Shown: one piece after another, positions 1-11,420 of the stretch
Numbering within the stretch: the first letter of the stretch is position 1
How the letters are laid out: each line of letters starts with the position of its first letter
Assembly (NCBI GenBank): GCA_963749485.1
Contig: CAVVMV010000019.1
Coordinates: 1 to 64,000, forward strand
Origin: JAZGGS01 sp963749485
Lineage (GTDB): Bacteria > Bacteroidota > Ignavibacteria > Ignavibacteriales > Ignavibacteriaceae
DNA length: 64,000 nt
Direction of reading: 5' to 3'
Made by a program: the position numbers and the translations under genes
Notes under the pieces: model-generated
Told to the model about the DNA's origin: nothing
Seen by the model: only the letters and a program-made list of their open reading frames with translations
Databases searched by the model: none

Positions 1-218
1 CCGTAGGAAGTATCACCTATTGCTGTCTCAAATCCCTGGCTTTCCAGCATTTCAATCGCTTCCAGATCAGTCATACCAACCACGTTTGGCACAGTGGTTT
101 CTGCAGAGCTTACATACCAGGGAATGATTAAATAATTCAGCAAGAGGATAACGAAAATAAATCCTATGAGAAAAAAGATTGTTTTTCGTACGAATGGTTT
201 TCCTAATAAATTTTTCAT
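1..218 (-). CDS. PASTA domain membrane protein, N-terminal part
   Basis: Only the first 72 or so codons are in the window; the gene runs off the left edge. It starts with a basic stretch (MKNLLGKPFVRK), then one hydrophobic helix at about residues 13-32, then an extracytoplasmic start of a PASTA domain (TVPNVVGMTDLEAIEMLE). PASTA domains bind peptidoglycan fragments or beta-lactams and occur on Ser/Thr kinases and penicillin-binding proteins, but in this phylum also on small stand-alone membrane proteins with an N-terminal anchor. The short cytoplasmic tail before the helix argues against a kinase here. It is divergent from the POT transporter at 449. Confidence 0.75.
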   Translation of the reverse strand, partial: MKNLLGKPFVRKTIFFLIGFIFVILLLNYLIIPWYVSSAETTVPNVVGMTDLEAIEMLESQGFETAIGDTSY

Positions 219-448
219 TAATCAAATATATCAATTGCCTTTTTCTTAATCAATTTGAATTAATTTATAAAACGAGGATATTAGGCTTCTTCAGATGAAT
301 TAAACATTATGAAAAAATATGGAATTACTCTATATTTACTGAATTAAGTACCATAAAATTAATTATAGAATCTTATTTCATTTGCAAAAATTTCATTCCC
401 TTAAAGTTTCAATCATTTATCATCTAAAATATTTAAAGAGGTTTACTG

Positions 449-1960
449 ATGTTTAAGCAGCACCCAAACGGCTTGCGGGTATTATTCATGAGCGAGATGT
501 GGGAACGTTTCTGTTACTATGGAATGCGTACTCTTCTAACGCTATTTTTAGTTAAATCTTTACTTAAAGGGGATGCAGAAGCCAGCCTTATGTATGGCGC
601 ATATACGGGTCTTGTGTATGCTGCACCTGTTCTTGGTGGACGTATGGCCGATCAGTTTTTAGGTTATCGTTATGCAATTATGTTGGGTGCAGTTCTAATG
701 GCGATTGGCGAATTCATTTTGCTTGGTGGTACCGAGATGTTTGGATTTGATATGGCAATACGCAACCATTTTGTACTTATAGGAATGGGTGCAATTATTG
801 TTGGTAATGGCTACTTCAAGGCAAACATATCAACAATAGTCGGAAAACTATATAAGGAAAATGATCCAAGAAGGGACTCAGGATTTACTATTTTTTATAT
901 TGGAATAAACATTGGTGCTGCATTAGCTACTCTAATAGTTTCTTATGTTGGAGAGACTTATGGATTTGAATATGGATTTGGACTTGCCGGTATTGGAATG
1001 TTAATGGGTTTATTCATTTTTTGGTTTGGAAGAGACCGATACTCGGACGCTCCCGGACTCGATATTCCGGAGGCTGGCAAGAAAAAGATGTTAGGACCGT
1101 TAAATGGAGTTCAGACGATTTCGATTGGTTCGTTGTTGCTGATTCCAATTTGCTATATCCTTATTAATAAAAACATAATCAGATTTGAAAGTTTTGATTT
1201 TCCTCTGATGATGGTGTTGCTCATCATCTTGTTCCTTTACGTGGCAATTAGTTTAGTTAGGACGGGTATAAAAGAGGGACCAATGTGGAGAGACAGGATG
1301 ATTGCTCTGGTCATTTTTATGCTTATCAATATAGTATTTTGGGCTTGCTTCGAACAAGCTGGTACTTCTCTAACCCTGTTTGCAGACCGAAATGTTGACC
1401 GAGGAATTCTAGGTTGGACAATGCCTGCTTCGATGACTCAGTTCTTCAATCCTTTATTCATTATTCTCTTTGGATCGATTTTCTCAGTAATGTGGGTGAA
1501 ACTAGACAAAATTAATAAAAACCCAAGTATTCCTATGAAATTTTCATTAGGAATCCTTCAGCTTGGTTTGGGGTTTTTAGTTACTTTAATCGGATTGCAA
1601 TTTGTTGACAACTTTCAAGTTCCTCTTCTCACTCTTGTATTCCTGTATATGCTTCATACAACGGGAGAATTATTCCTTTCACCAATTGGTCTTTCTATGG
1701 TAACAAAACTAGCCCCAGCTAAAATAGCTGCAACAGCAATGGGAGGTTGGTTTCTCAGTTTTTCAATTGCAAATTACCTGGCAGGAGGAATTGCATCACT
1801 CACTGGTGCTGAAGAAGGAGCTGCTAATTTTACCGTGGCTGAAGGTCTTGATGTTTACATTGGTGTATTTTCAACCTTAGGGATTGTTTTGATTGGATTC
1901 GCAATTGTCATAGCACTAATTTCAAAACCACTAAACAAACTGATGCATGGAGTAACTTAA
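449..1960 (+). CDS. POT family proton-dependent oligopeptide transporter
   Basis: Full-length 503-residue inner-membrane symporter of the POT/PTR2 (MFS) family, importing di- and tripeptides with protons. The E-x-x-E-R proton-coupling motif is present near the N terminus (SEMWERFCYYG, residues about 15-25), and the PTR2 signature FTIFYIGINIGA is near residue 148. Length and about 14 hydrophobic helices fit the bacterial DtpT-like branch. An AAAGAGG ribosome site lies about 8 bases before the ATG. It is followed by a second paralogue after 69 bases, so both are probably co-transcribed. Substrate range cannot be told from sequence. Confidence 0.9.
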   Translation: MFKQHPNGLRVLFMSEMWERFCYYGMRTLLTLFLVKSLLKGDAEASLMYGAYTGLVYAAPVLGGRMADQFLGYRYAIMLGAVLMAIGEFILLGGTEMFGFDMAIRNHFVLIGMGAIIVGNGYFKANISTIVGKLYKENDPRRDSGFTIFYIGINIGAALATLIVSYVGETYGFEYGFGLAGIGMLMGLFIFWFGRDRYSDAPGLDIPEAGKKKMLGPLNGVQTISIGSLLLIPICYILINKNIIRFESFDFPLMMVLLIILFLYVAISLVRTGIKEGPMWRDRMIALVIFMLINIVFWACFEQAGTSLTLFADRNVDRGILGWTMPASMTQFFNPLFIILFGSIFSVMWVKLDKINKNPSIPMKFSLGILQLGLGFLVTLIGLQFVDNFQVPLLTLVFLYMLHTTGELFLSPIGLSMVTKLAPAKIAATAMGGWFLSFSIANYLAGGIASLTGAEEGAANFTVAEGLDVYIGVFSTLGIVLIGFAIVIALISKPLNKLMHGVT

Positions 1961-2029
1961 CCGGATAAATACAACCAGTTTATTTTTAAATATTACAGAT
2001 AACCATTAATTTAAAATCGAGGCTTATTG

Positions 2030-3452
2030 ATGTTCAAACAACATCCCCGCGGATTATATGTTTTGTTCTTTACCGAAATGTGGGAAAGATTCAGCTACTA
2101 TGGCATGCGTGCTATTCTTGCTCTTTATATGATAAAAGCGCTTATATATGATACCGCATTCACTTCTTCAATTTACGGTTACTACACAGGATTAGTTTAT
2201 TTAACTCCGTTACTTGGCGGTTATATTGCTGATAAGTATTGGGGTAACAGACGATCGATCATCGTGGGTGCGATTATGATGGCTATCGGTCAGTTTGCCT
2301 TAGCATTCAGTGGGTTTTTGTATTCACCGGGTAATGATGCTTCAACACCATTGTCTTCTTTCATATTCAATCCGCAGCAGTTAGCTTTTATTTTTGGATT
2401 GGTTGTATTGATTATTGGAAATGGATTTTTCAAACCGAATATTTCAACAATGGTTGGTTCGTTATACCCTGAAGGAGATAAGAGAAGAGATTCCGCGTTT
2501 ACAATTTTTTATATGGGAATAAATCTGGGCGCACTATTAGCGCCATTTGTTGCAGGAGGTTTGGGCGATACAGGTAACCCGGCAGATTTTAAATACGGGT
2601 TCCTGGCTGCAGGTATTGGGATGCTGTTTGGATTGGTTCAGTTTTATATTGGAAAGAATAAATACCTGGTTACTCCTGATGGAAAACCTGTGGGAATGCC
2701 TCCTGAAAAGAAATCAAAAGCGGAGAAGCAAGAAGATGAACATCCTCCATTAACAAAAATAGAGAAAGAACGAATTGCAGTTATTTTTATTCTTGCATTC
2801 TTTGTTATCTTTTTCTGGGCTGCGTTTGAACAAGCAGGCGTTTCCTTAACGTTTTTTGCAGATGGAATGACAGACAGGGTTGTTGGTTTCCTCGATAACT
2901 GGGAAATACCCGCAAGTTGGTTTCAATCAATCAACCCGATTGCAATTGTAATTTTTGCTCCTCTGTTTGCTGCTATCTGGACAAAGCTTGGAAATAAGGG
3001 AAGAGAACCATCATCACCACTTAAAATGGCACTTAGGTCTTTTCTTACTATCGCTAGGATTCCTCGTACTTATTCCAGCGGCTTCGCAAGTAGATGCAGG
3101 GATGAAAGTTAGTCCATTGTGGTTAGTTGCAGCTTACTCACTTCATACATTCGGTGAGTTATCGCTTTCCCCAATTGGGTTATCTATGGTTACAAAACTC
3201 TCGCCGGTACGTTTTGGTTCGCTTTTGATGGGAACCTGGTTCCTTGCAAACGCTGCTGCAAACTGGCTTGCGGGACAGCTAAGCACACTCTATCCCGATC
3301 CAACCAAAACTGAATATTCTTCATTGTTCGGTTTTGTAATAAATGACTTTACTTCTTTCTTCACAATTTTTATTGTGATGTCTCTTTCAGCATCATTAAT
3401 TTTATTCTTTCTCCATAAACTGCTGATTAAAATGATGCACGGTGTGAAGTAA
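2030..3452 (+). CDS. POT family oligopeptide transporter, frameshifted
   Basis: Second POT transporter, paralogue of the preceding gene, with the same proton motif (TEMWERFSYYG) and FTIFYMGINLGA. The reading frame changes near position 3033, after SSPLKMAL: one extra base throws the first frame to a stop at 3112, while the other frame carries GLFLLSLGFL and the last helices to 3452. Together they give about 474 residues, the normal family length, so this is either a sequencing indel or a very fresh mutation. The ATG at 2030 is preferred over the TTG at 2027. A strong terminator follows at 3476. Confidence 0.85.
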
Positions 3453-3475
3453 CAAGAATACTAATATATAATTTA

Positions 3476-3513
3476 ATCCCCCATCTTTATTGAATAGAGT
3501 TGGGGGATTTTTT
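3476..3513 (+). terminator. Rho-independent terminator after the POT pair
   Basis: An 8-bp stem ATCCCCCA/TGGGGGAT (3476-3483 with 3501-3508) closes a 17-base loop and is followed by a run of T. It lies 24 bases after the second transporter and separates it from the NFACT gene. Confidence 0.85.
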
Positions 3514-3526
3514 TATTTTAAATGCT

Positions 3527-5149
3527 ATGATTAGAAATTACTTCTACTTAAATCGCTATTCGATAGAAATCAATAACATTTTAGCTGGGACAAAAATCAG
3601 CCAGGTTTTTTCACAGGAAAAAGGTAAGCTGGTTATTGCGTGTAGTAAGAAAGATACTGAGTACTTCTTAGAGTTTTCTGTTATTCCCGGGCAATCGTTT
3701 ATAAATTTGAGAGAAAAATACAGCAGGGCAAAAAAAAATACGATTGATTTCTTCAGCAATTCAGTTGGTGAAAAAATAAAATCTGTTAAAATTGCAGATG
3801 ATGACAGAATAATAAAAATAGAATGCAGCCATTCTGAATTTTACTTTGCAATCAGGGGTAAGTACACAAACGTTTTTTATTTAGGAGAAGATGAGAGTTT
3901 TGAAGCATTTAAAAATCTTGATGATAGATACTTTAACTGAAATAAAGAAGGAATTCTATAAATAAAAGTTTTACAACTGATTTTAATATTCCTGATCTGT
4001 CACTCCCCTCTTCCACAGATTATCTTAGCGACATAAAAAAGAAATTTCCGGTAATTGGGGCAGAAATAATTAAAGAAGTAAAAGCAAGAACGAATGATGA
4101 ATATCAAACAGAATTAAAAAATGTTTTAAACGAAATTAAACAATAACCATCCACCTTATTTATTGATGAAGATTCTGGTGAAGTAAATATTGGTTTTGAA
4201 TCTTTTCGCAGTATGCCTTTTACACAAGAAGGAAGTATTTGATGATATCATTTCTGCACAGAATTATTTCTTCTCTAAAAAACAATATCTTGAAAGCAAA
4301 AATAAGAGAGTTAAAATTAATTACTAAACATCTTGATAAAGAATTAAAAAAACTTTCTAATAAAATAAACAGTCTGCAGGGTGTTATAGAAAAAGGAAGC
4401 AGAGAAGATGAATACAACAAATTAGGAAATCTTCTTCTTGTAAATCTTAATTTATTAAAATCCGGAATGGAAGAAATTGAAGTTGAAGATATTTATGAGA
4501 AATAAAAAGATTAAAATAAAACTGAATTCAAAATTATCTCCAAAAAAGAATGTTGATTACTGGTTCGATAAATCAAAAGCAGATAAGATTGGATTTGAAA
4601 AATCTGTTGAGTTGATGAAAAAGGCAAAAGTTAATTATGAGAAACTGAAGAAAATTGAAGACGACTTAGTTAATATTGATTCACTAAAAGAGCTTGATAA
4701 TATCATTAAAGAATTAAAAATAAAGAGACAAGGAATGAAATCGGAAAAAGAAGATATTAAGGAATAAATTTAAACACTATGTTATTGATGATAAATACCA
4801 CGTTTATGTTGGAAAGGATAGCAAGAATAACGATTTGCTAACTACAAGGTTCGCAAAACAGAATGATTACTGGTTTCATGCAAGAAGTGTTTCAGGTTCA
4901 CATGTTGTGCTAAGAGTTGAAAATACAAAAGAAGCAATCCCTAAAAATGTTTTGAAAAGAACTGCTGCGTTAGCTGCTTACCACAGCAAAGCAAAAACTG
5001 CAGGAGTTGTGCCTGTAGCATTTACATTTAAAAAATATGTTATAAAAAAGAAAGGTTTCCCAATCGGAACAGTTCATTTGTTAAAAGAAGATGTACTGCT
5101 CGTTAAACCGGAAATACCTAAAGGTTGCAAGTTTGTTGTGGATGAGTGA
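3527..5149 (+). pseudogene. rqcH: NFACT family protein (RqcH/FbpA-like), multiply frameshifted
   Basis: Pieces in several frames add up to one NFACT protein of about 540 residues. The N-terminal part reads MIRNYFYLNRYSIEINNILAG. A long coiled-coil middle (about 4240-4760) is rich in Lys and Glu. The C-terminal NFACT-R domain shows NDYWFHARSVSGSHVVLR at about 4861-4914. RqcH binds stalled 50S subunits and adds Ala tails for quality control; older names are fibronectin-binding protein A or DUF814. At least four frame changes occur (about 3940, 4145, 4240, 4500, 4790). The sequence between them stays protein-like, which suggests assembly indels rather than long-standing decay, but this cannot be decided here. 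Confidence 0.8.
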
Positions 5150-5666
5150 TAAACAAAAGTTCGTATAAATTTTATTAAAATTTTTGCATTCTTAACAATT
5201 TCATTGAACCGTCGCCTGCTTCTTCAGCAAGTTGAAAAAAAAAGATATTTTGATCAGGTTTCTTTTCCAAAACATCAATTATATTTTCCTGCAGAAGTAA
5301 AGAAATCGGAATTATATTTTCCTCGCCACCAAATTCTATTCTGAATATTTTTAATACTTCATTAATCAAAAGCATAAATTAATTTTTAAATTTTGTCATC
5401 CCGGCATTATTAAAAAATAAGGTTGATCATAAAATGATACTGCTGGAACAGAGGTAATAAATTTGTGTTGTTTCGAAAAAATTAAAAACTATTTCTTTAT
5501 CTCTTGATAGGTCATTTTTACCTTTTATAATTAATTCACAGGTAAAAAAATAATATTTGATGTAAGCATGAAGCATATTGAAACCTTTAGAATGGCACTT
5601 TTTTTGAACAAAATCAGCATAAATCTTAAATAGATTTATCAAATATATTAGCCGGGAAACTCACTT
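5150..5666. other. Intergenic stretch without a convincing gene
   Basis: The 517 bases between the NFACT gene and the sigma factor hold only weak open frames. One minus-strand frame of 66 codons (5175-5375) has a protein-like composition but no clear ribosome site and no recognisable motif. Another at 5427-5642 looks like chance. The region upstream of 5667 should hold the sigma-factor promoter, which I cannot point to. Confidence 0.4.
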
Positions 5667-6251
5667 TTGGCTTTTGAGAGAACACAAACGGATGGCGAAC
5701 TTATGTTGCAGGTTACTGGATTTGATTCCAGCGCACTTGAAAAATTATACGACCGCTACTCAACTTTACTTTTTACTTTAATAAAAAAAACTGTTTCCGA
5801 TAAACAATTTGCTGAGGAGATTCTATCCGATGTGTTTGTAATTATTTGGAACAGAATTGATCACTTTGATTTTAAAGCGAACAATGTTTTTACCTGGTTG
5901 TTAACACTTACGAAAAATAAAACCGTTGATTCATTTAAAAGAAAAGAAGGAACTGCAAGTTTACCCGCATATTCATCTGAATATGAAATTGAAAATATTT
6001 TACCAAAGCTCTCAGCCAGAATTAAACCGTTAAACATTGATTCCGCTAATAGTAGGAGAGAACAGTTAATATCACAACTTGAAACCTTAACAGATTCTCA
6101 AAGACAAATACTTAACTACTCAATTTATGCCGGGATGGATAGCGAAAAAATTGGGGAGCACTTTAATTTACCTGAATCAATGGTTAGATCGAAATTTCAA
6201 GTTGCGTTTAGTGCAATGTTAAAAAAATCCCGAACTAATTTAAATGAATAA
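5667..6251 (+). CDS. ECF-type RNA polymerase sigma factor
   Basis: A 194-residue sigma-70 family protein with only regions 2 and 4. Region 2 covers about residues 20-95 (LYDRYSTLLFTLI, then DVFVIIWNRIDHFD and TWLLTLTKNKTVDSFKRK). Region 4 covers about 132-185 (LTDSQRQILNYSIYAGMDSEKIGEHFNLPESMVRSKF), a helix-turn-helix that reads the -35 element. The frame opens with TTG at 5667, with the first ATG only at codon 13; TTG keeps the region 2 start. Its stop overlaps the start of the next gene by 8 bases, so the two are translationally coupled. By family it answers to an envelope signal, and the overlapping partner may control it. Confidence 0.85.
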   Translation: MAFERTQTDGELMLQVTGFDSSALEKLYDRYSTLLFTLIKKTVSDKQFAEEILSDVFVIIWNRIDHFDFKANNVFTWLLTLTKNKTVDSFKRKEGTASLPAYSSEYEIENILPKLSARIKPLNIDSANSRREQLISQLETLTDSQRQILNYSIYAGMDSEKIGEHFNLPESMVRSKFQVAFSAMLKKSRTNLNE

Positions 6252-7470
6252 AGAAGAATTAACAGAACTTCTACAACTTTTTGCTGCCGGTTGTATAAAA
6301 AAACAGGATTTGCAAAAGTTAAGATATTCTATGCAGGAGGATGAGAACTTTCCATGGCTTGAGCTAAGTGAATATCAAAATTTAGTTGCACTTTTATCCG
6401 TAACATTAAAAACGGAAGAGCCAACAATAAATGCAAGAAATAAAGTTGTTTATAAGATAAATGAGCTTGAGGAAACTCGCTCAAGTGATTACATTGAAAA
6501 TGATACTTCAGAGCAAATGGCTCAAAACGTTTTTGCTTCGACGGGAAAGGTAGATTGGGGATCGTTATCTCCACCTCACAAAAAAATACAGAAATCAACA
6601 GATTCTTTTAGCTCAGATTTAAAAAAGTCATATACCCAAGTTCACCCCCCCTCTAAAGTTCTATCTGTATCTAATTTAAATATTGCTGAGGATTCTGAGG
6701 AAACGAATAATTTTGATATGGAAAGTTGTTTCAAAGATCCTGCTCCCCAACGCCGATTTAAAAAATATCATATTGCTGTAGTTGTATCATTTTTATCAGC
6801 GATTCTAATTGGGGGCTACTTATATCTTGGCAACAGTGCAAAAGTTACAACAGAAATCCCAAAAGTAAAAACACAACCCCCGAAGATATCCATAAAAGAA
6901 ACAGAGCCAGACACGACTGAAAATATTATTGGATTTGTTAGTGTGGGTGAACTCGAACCTATAATTGAAAAAGAAAGTGAGACACAAAAACAAATTCAGG
7001 AAGAATTACTGCCAACTCCTCCCCCTAAAACTTCATCTCCGGTAGAATACCCGCCTGTAAAGTTTGTTGAATATGATCTTATAGAAGAAAATATATTCAA
7101 AGTGGAAACAAAAACAGAAGACCAAAAACCAGTTCCTCCACCGAAAGAAGAAATTGAAGAGGAGGAAGAGCCATATTATTTTGTAGCTGTAGAAGAGATG
7201 CCCGAACCGATTGGTGGTTTAAAATCAATCCAGGAAAAAATCATTTATCCTGAAATTGCGCGAAGAGCTGGTATTGAAGGAAAAGTTTTTGTGCGTGCTT
7301 ACGTGGATGAAACAGGATCGGTAAAGCGAGCAGAGGTAATAAAAGGTATAGGCTTAGGTTGCGATGAAGCTGCACTGGATGCGGTTTTAAATACAAAGTT
7401 TAAACCCGGTAAGCAGAGAGGAAAACTCATTAAAGTTCAGATTATAATTCCTATTGTCTTTAAACTATAA
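6244..7470 (+). CDS. TonB-like energy transducer with long cytoplasmic N terminus
   Basis: This 408-residue protein has one membrane helix at about residues 176-196, a Pro/Glu-rich periplasmic linker at about 205-315 and a C-terminal TonB domain at about 325-408 (GLKSIQEKIIYPEIARRAGIEG, ending KVQIIIPIVFKL). TonB passes proton-motive energy to outer-membrane receptors. Unusually, about 175 cytoplasmic residues precede the helix. Together with the 8-base overlap with the ECF sigma factor, this suggests the N-terminal part acts as an anti-sigma domain, which is inference. The ATG overlaps the sigma-factor stop. A TonB-dependent receptor lies convergent just downstream. Confidence 0.8.
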   Translation: MNKEELTELLQLFAAGCIKKQDLQKLRYSMQEDENFPWLELSEYQNLVALLSVTLKTEEPTINARNKVVYKINELEETRSSDYIENDTSEQMAQNVFASTGKVDWGSLSPPHKKIQKSTDSFSSDLKKSYTQVHPPSKVLSVSNLNIAEDSEETNNFDMESCFKDPAPQRRFKKYHIAVVVSFLSAILIGGYLYLGNSAKVTTEIPKVKTQPPKISIKETEPDTTENIIGFVSVGELEPIIEKESETQKQIQEELLPTPPPKTSSPVEYPPVKFVEYDLIEENIFKVETKTEDQKPVPPPKEEIEEEEEPYYFVAVEEMPEPIGGLKSIQEKIIYPEIARRAGIEGKVFVRAYVDETGSVKRAEVIKGIGLGCDEAALDAVLNTKFKPGKQRGKLIKVQIIIPIVFKL

Positions 7471-7578
7471 TTTCAATAAACCTGCGCTACGGAAACTTAA
7501 ATGGAAATGTTTGCCATACTTGGAAAGGATTTTATTGATCTCTCACCTCTTTTGTAAGCAGTTAAAAGAAGGATTATA

Positions 7579-10059
7579 TTAAAAATCATCACCTTCATCA
7601 AAATCTCCATTCTCTCCTCGTCTCTCTCTTTCAGGTTTGTAATTATTAAAAGTGTAACGCAGATTAAGCATTACAACCGGAGATTCTCTTGTGGAATGAT
7701 ATATAAGTGGAAAAATCTCTTCCTGCTGAGGTGTATTCATATTTTGCTGTTCCGAAAAGATCCCTCACCTGCAATGTTACTGCAAGTGTCTGTTCAATTA
7801 TTTCCTGTTTTACAGAAATATCAGCGGAAAAAAATCCTTTCCTTTCTCCCTGTGAAGAAACAGTCGGACTACTATATCTTAAATTCAATTGTAGTTGGGT
7901 TAACTTTCCAATCCTGAACATATTGTTGAACCTGGAATTCCAGTTAAAACTTGTTTGCGAAAAATCTCTTTCATAAAGAACTCCTTCAACTTTATAATGA
8001 TAGAGATTTCCCATAAGGTTTATGTTCCAGAAATCAAGCGGATTAAAATTAAGAAGGAATTCTCCGCCAAGCGAATAATCAGTTCCAACATTTTCGAAAG
8101 TTGTTAAAGTTACATTCTCTGCAAAGATAGATCTCACTCTTTCACTTTTGTTATGAGTTACCCTGTAATATAATTCAGTTGAAAGTGAAACATTACCAAA
8201 ATATGTCTGCAATCCTCCTTCGTATGAATCGATAAATTCCGGTTGAAGATCAGGATTTCCTCTTCTTACATTATTGCCATCAATCCATGTATCAAACGGT
8301 TCAAGAGCCCAGCCGCGCGCGCGTTCTATTCTTCTTGAATAACTTGCCATTAATTGCAGTCCTGATTCAAATTTATAAGATGAGTGAAAGCTTGGGAAAA
8401 AATCCCACCTGTTTATTTTGAATTCTTCATTATTAGCCGGCACTTCAATTAAACGGTAAGTGTACTCCGTCCTTAATCCTCCCTGGACTAACAGTTCATA
8501 AATTTTATCTGCATACATTGAATAAAATGCGTGCTCAGTACGATTGTAATTATTCATATTACTGAATAGCGGCTGGTATTCGTATTCATTCGTTTCAGAA
8601 TTATATTCATAATAAACCATTCTCATCTTCAGATTATTTATCTCACCCTGGTAACCTGCTTCCAGTTTATTAAACTCACTAAAAGGTAGTGTGTAATCAA
8701 TTTTTCCGCGAAAGCTGTATGAAGGACCCATTTCAGTAGTTTTTCTACCGCTTACCTGTGCATCTATCGGAAAATTCTGAGGTTAGTGTTAACTTCATCA
8801 GAATTGCGGTGGCTGTAATATAGCTCACCCATTATTTGATGACCATTATCAGCATTAATACTTATGAGTGTAATTTGAGTTTAAAGAATAATAAGGACCT
8901 GAGCGGCTTCTATCACTTTTACTTAAATAATTAATTTCATCGGGATCAATACTTGTCCACTCTGTAAAGTTTTTAGTAGCTAAACGCTCTCCTTCTCTGT
9001 AACCATATCTTCCTCCCAAATTTAAAATGTCTGATTCACTAAAAATGAATTCAATTCCACCACGGAAACCATAACTTGTTCTTCCCCTTTTTACATCAGC
9101 ATTTGAATTTGAAAACGATAGTATTATTCTTCATAAAAGTAAATATTTTCTTCAAGAGAAGTGCCCGGCATATTCCTCTTATTATAATCGAGACCTAAAT
9201 AAGATCTTATATTAGAATTTTTATATTCACCTAAAAAGTCGCTGCCGTATTTATCATTCAACCCAGCATTAAGATTGGCAATACCTGCAATTCCCTCATC
9301 CTTCGATTGTTTAAGAATTACATTTATTATTCCAGCAGTTCCTTCAGGATCGTATTTAGCAGATGGATTTGTAATTATCTCAATCGATTTAATTGTACTT
9401 GCAGCTATCTGCTGAAGAGATTCCTGCGGATCAAGAATTGAAGGTCTTCCATCTACCAGAACGGTGAAATTTTCGCTTCCACGCAAGCTAACATTTCCTT
9501 CAATATCAACCGTAACTGAAGGAACATTTTCAAGTACATCAGTAGCATTTCCTGAAATTACTGTTTGAATCTGGCTTACATCAATTACTTTTTTATCAAC
9601 CTGGTAGCTAACGGGCGAGCGATCTCCTTCAACTAATACATCCCCAAGTTTTACAGCTACCGGCTCAAGTTTTATTTCACCAAGATCATGATTTCGTGAA
9701 TCCCTGCTAATTTCAATTTCTGTTTTCCAATTGTTGAATCCCATAAATTTAATTTCAACAAAATATTTCCCGGGTCTGATTTTTTCAATTAAAAAACTGC
9801 CGTCTGGATTCGTAATTGTTCCATTAACCATCGAAGAATCAATTACATTTAGCAATAATATATTTGCGTATTCAATTGGATTGCATGATGAAGCATCAAC
9901 AACAATTCCCTTTACGGTACCGCCCATTCGCCTTTCCTCTCCCGGTTTTCGCTGGGGAAATATTAAAGCAGAAATTATTACGATAAGAAGAAATGTGAAT
10001 AAAAAAGTGTTACGCATAAAGTTTGGTCTAATAAATTTAAGAATTATAAATTTTGACAA
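7579..10059 (-). pseudogene. TonB-dependent receptor with CarboxypepD_reg-like domain, frameshifted
   Basis: Outer-membrane beta-barrel receptor of about 820 residues in at least four pieces. The better start is the ATG at 10017 (MRNTFLFTFLLIVIISALIFPQ), which gives a clean signal peptide. A carboxypeptidase-regulatory-like beta domain follows (GIVVDASSCNPIEYANILL), then a plug domain (TDVLENVPSVTVDIEGNVSL; NPSAKYDPEGTAGIINVIL), then the barrel of the OMP_b-brl_3 type. Frames change near 9124, around 8740-9100 and near 7700. The true C terminus lies in another frame, with RESPVVMLNLRYTF and a stop at 7579. The substrate is unknown. The neighbouring TonB-like protein may energise it. Confidence 0.8.
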
Positions 10060-10222
10060 AATAGAAATTAATTAAAGTTTAAATTTATATATAATTGAAA
10101 AAGATGGTTTTTTTGAAGTGATTTAAAAGTTTCCCCTTCTTAGAGTGGACTTTGTATAAAATTTTCTAGAAATCCAATTTTATCTGGTTTTTTTCATCTT
10201 CCTTTTAGCTGTGCTGTTTTGT

Positions 10223-11420
10223 TTATTCCTCAATCCAATGTTGATGGCAAACTTTTACTGCTTCTTCAAGCAAATCTCTTTCAACAAGAACTGAAATTCT
10301 AAAAGATGTTGTACCAACACCAAATATTTCAATATCTTTTTCGCCCAAAAGATTAAGAGTTTCTTTTAGGATATTACTGTTCCTGTTAAATCCTTCTCCT
10401 ATTATAGATAGAGCGCCAAGATTTTCATTGATATAAATTTCATGTCTTAATTTATTGATAAGCGCTTCTTTATCTCTTTCCCAATCATGCACATTACTTG
10501 CTGAGGTAATGAACGAACACTTAAAACCTGAACCTGCTCCTAAACCGGAATACTGAAATTCTTTGATTGGAATTTGGTGTTCCTCAAAATATTTTATTAC
10601 CCAATCTATTTTTGCATGGATTATTTACATAAATGCGTATTATTTCTTTTTCATAAACAACAGCAAGCACACCCGTTCGATCTCCGGTTGGAATTTCTTT
10701 TATAACTGTTTCTCTTCCCGGTTTAAATGTGCTTCTAGCATAAAGGGCAATTTTTGCATCTTTAACAAACTGAACCGCCTGGGCATTTAAAACTTTTGCT
10801 CCGGCTTCAGACATTTCCTGTATCTGCTGGTAAGAAATTTCCGGAAGGTGTTTTGCATCTTTTACAATATTCGGATCGCTTGTATAAACTCCATCCACAT
10901 CAGAATAAATTTCACATCGTTCTGCACTTAAAGCTGCAGCAAGCGCCACAGCAGAAGTATCCGATCCTCCCCTTCCCAAAGTTGTTATATCGCGTTTGTA
11001 ACTTACACCCTGGAATCCACCGATTACAACAACTTTACCTTTTTCAAGTTCATCCTGCACACGTACCGGTCTTACTTCAATAACTCTTGCATCGTTGTGC
11101 CTGTCGTTTGTAATAATTCCTGCCTGCGAACCTGTAAGTGAAATTGCTTCAATTCCAAGATCACTTAGTGCTATACACAGCAGCGCCATTGTGGTTCGTT
11201 CTCCTGTACTGAGGAGCATATCCATCTCCCTGTGCGGCGGATTTGAAGAAATACTTTTTGCCATTTCAATAAGCGAGTTGGTTGTTTTACCCATAGCAGA
11301 AACCACAGCGACAACATCGTAGCCTTGATTTTTTACTGCTGAAATCATTTCAGCAATCTTCTTCAGCTTATCAATATCAGAAACACTGGTGCCGCCATAT
11401 TTTTGTACGATAACACTCAT
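10223..11420 (-). CDS. lysC: Aspartate kinase, frameshifted near the ACT domains
   Basis: Monofunctional aspartokinase, first step of lysine, threonine and methionine synthesis. The N-terminal kinase domain has KYGGTSVSD at residues 7-15 and GRGGSDTSAVALAAAL. Two C-terminal ACT repeats should bind the feedback effector. The frame breaks at about 10582 in a TTTT run (KIF, then EEHQIPIKEF in the other frame); dropping one T restores a 399-residue protein. The start ATG overlaps the dapH stop as TAATG, so it is the last gene of the dapA-dapB-dapH-lysC operon. Confidence 0.9.

Noticed and set aside
3556..3759. Minus-strand frames opposite the NFACT, dap and bcr genes, many over 70 codons
   Set aside because: They are shadows of conserved genes on the other strand, with no ribosome sites or family motifs.
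5175..5642. Two minus-strand frames of 66 and 71 codons between the NFACT gene and the sigma factor
   Set aside because: No ribosome site, no motif, and the second has a chance-like composition. Not listed as genes.
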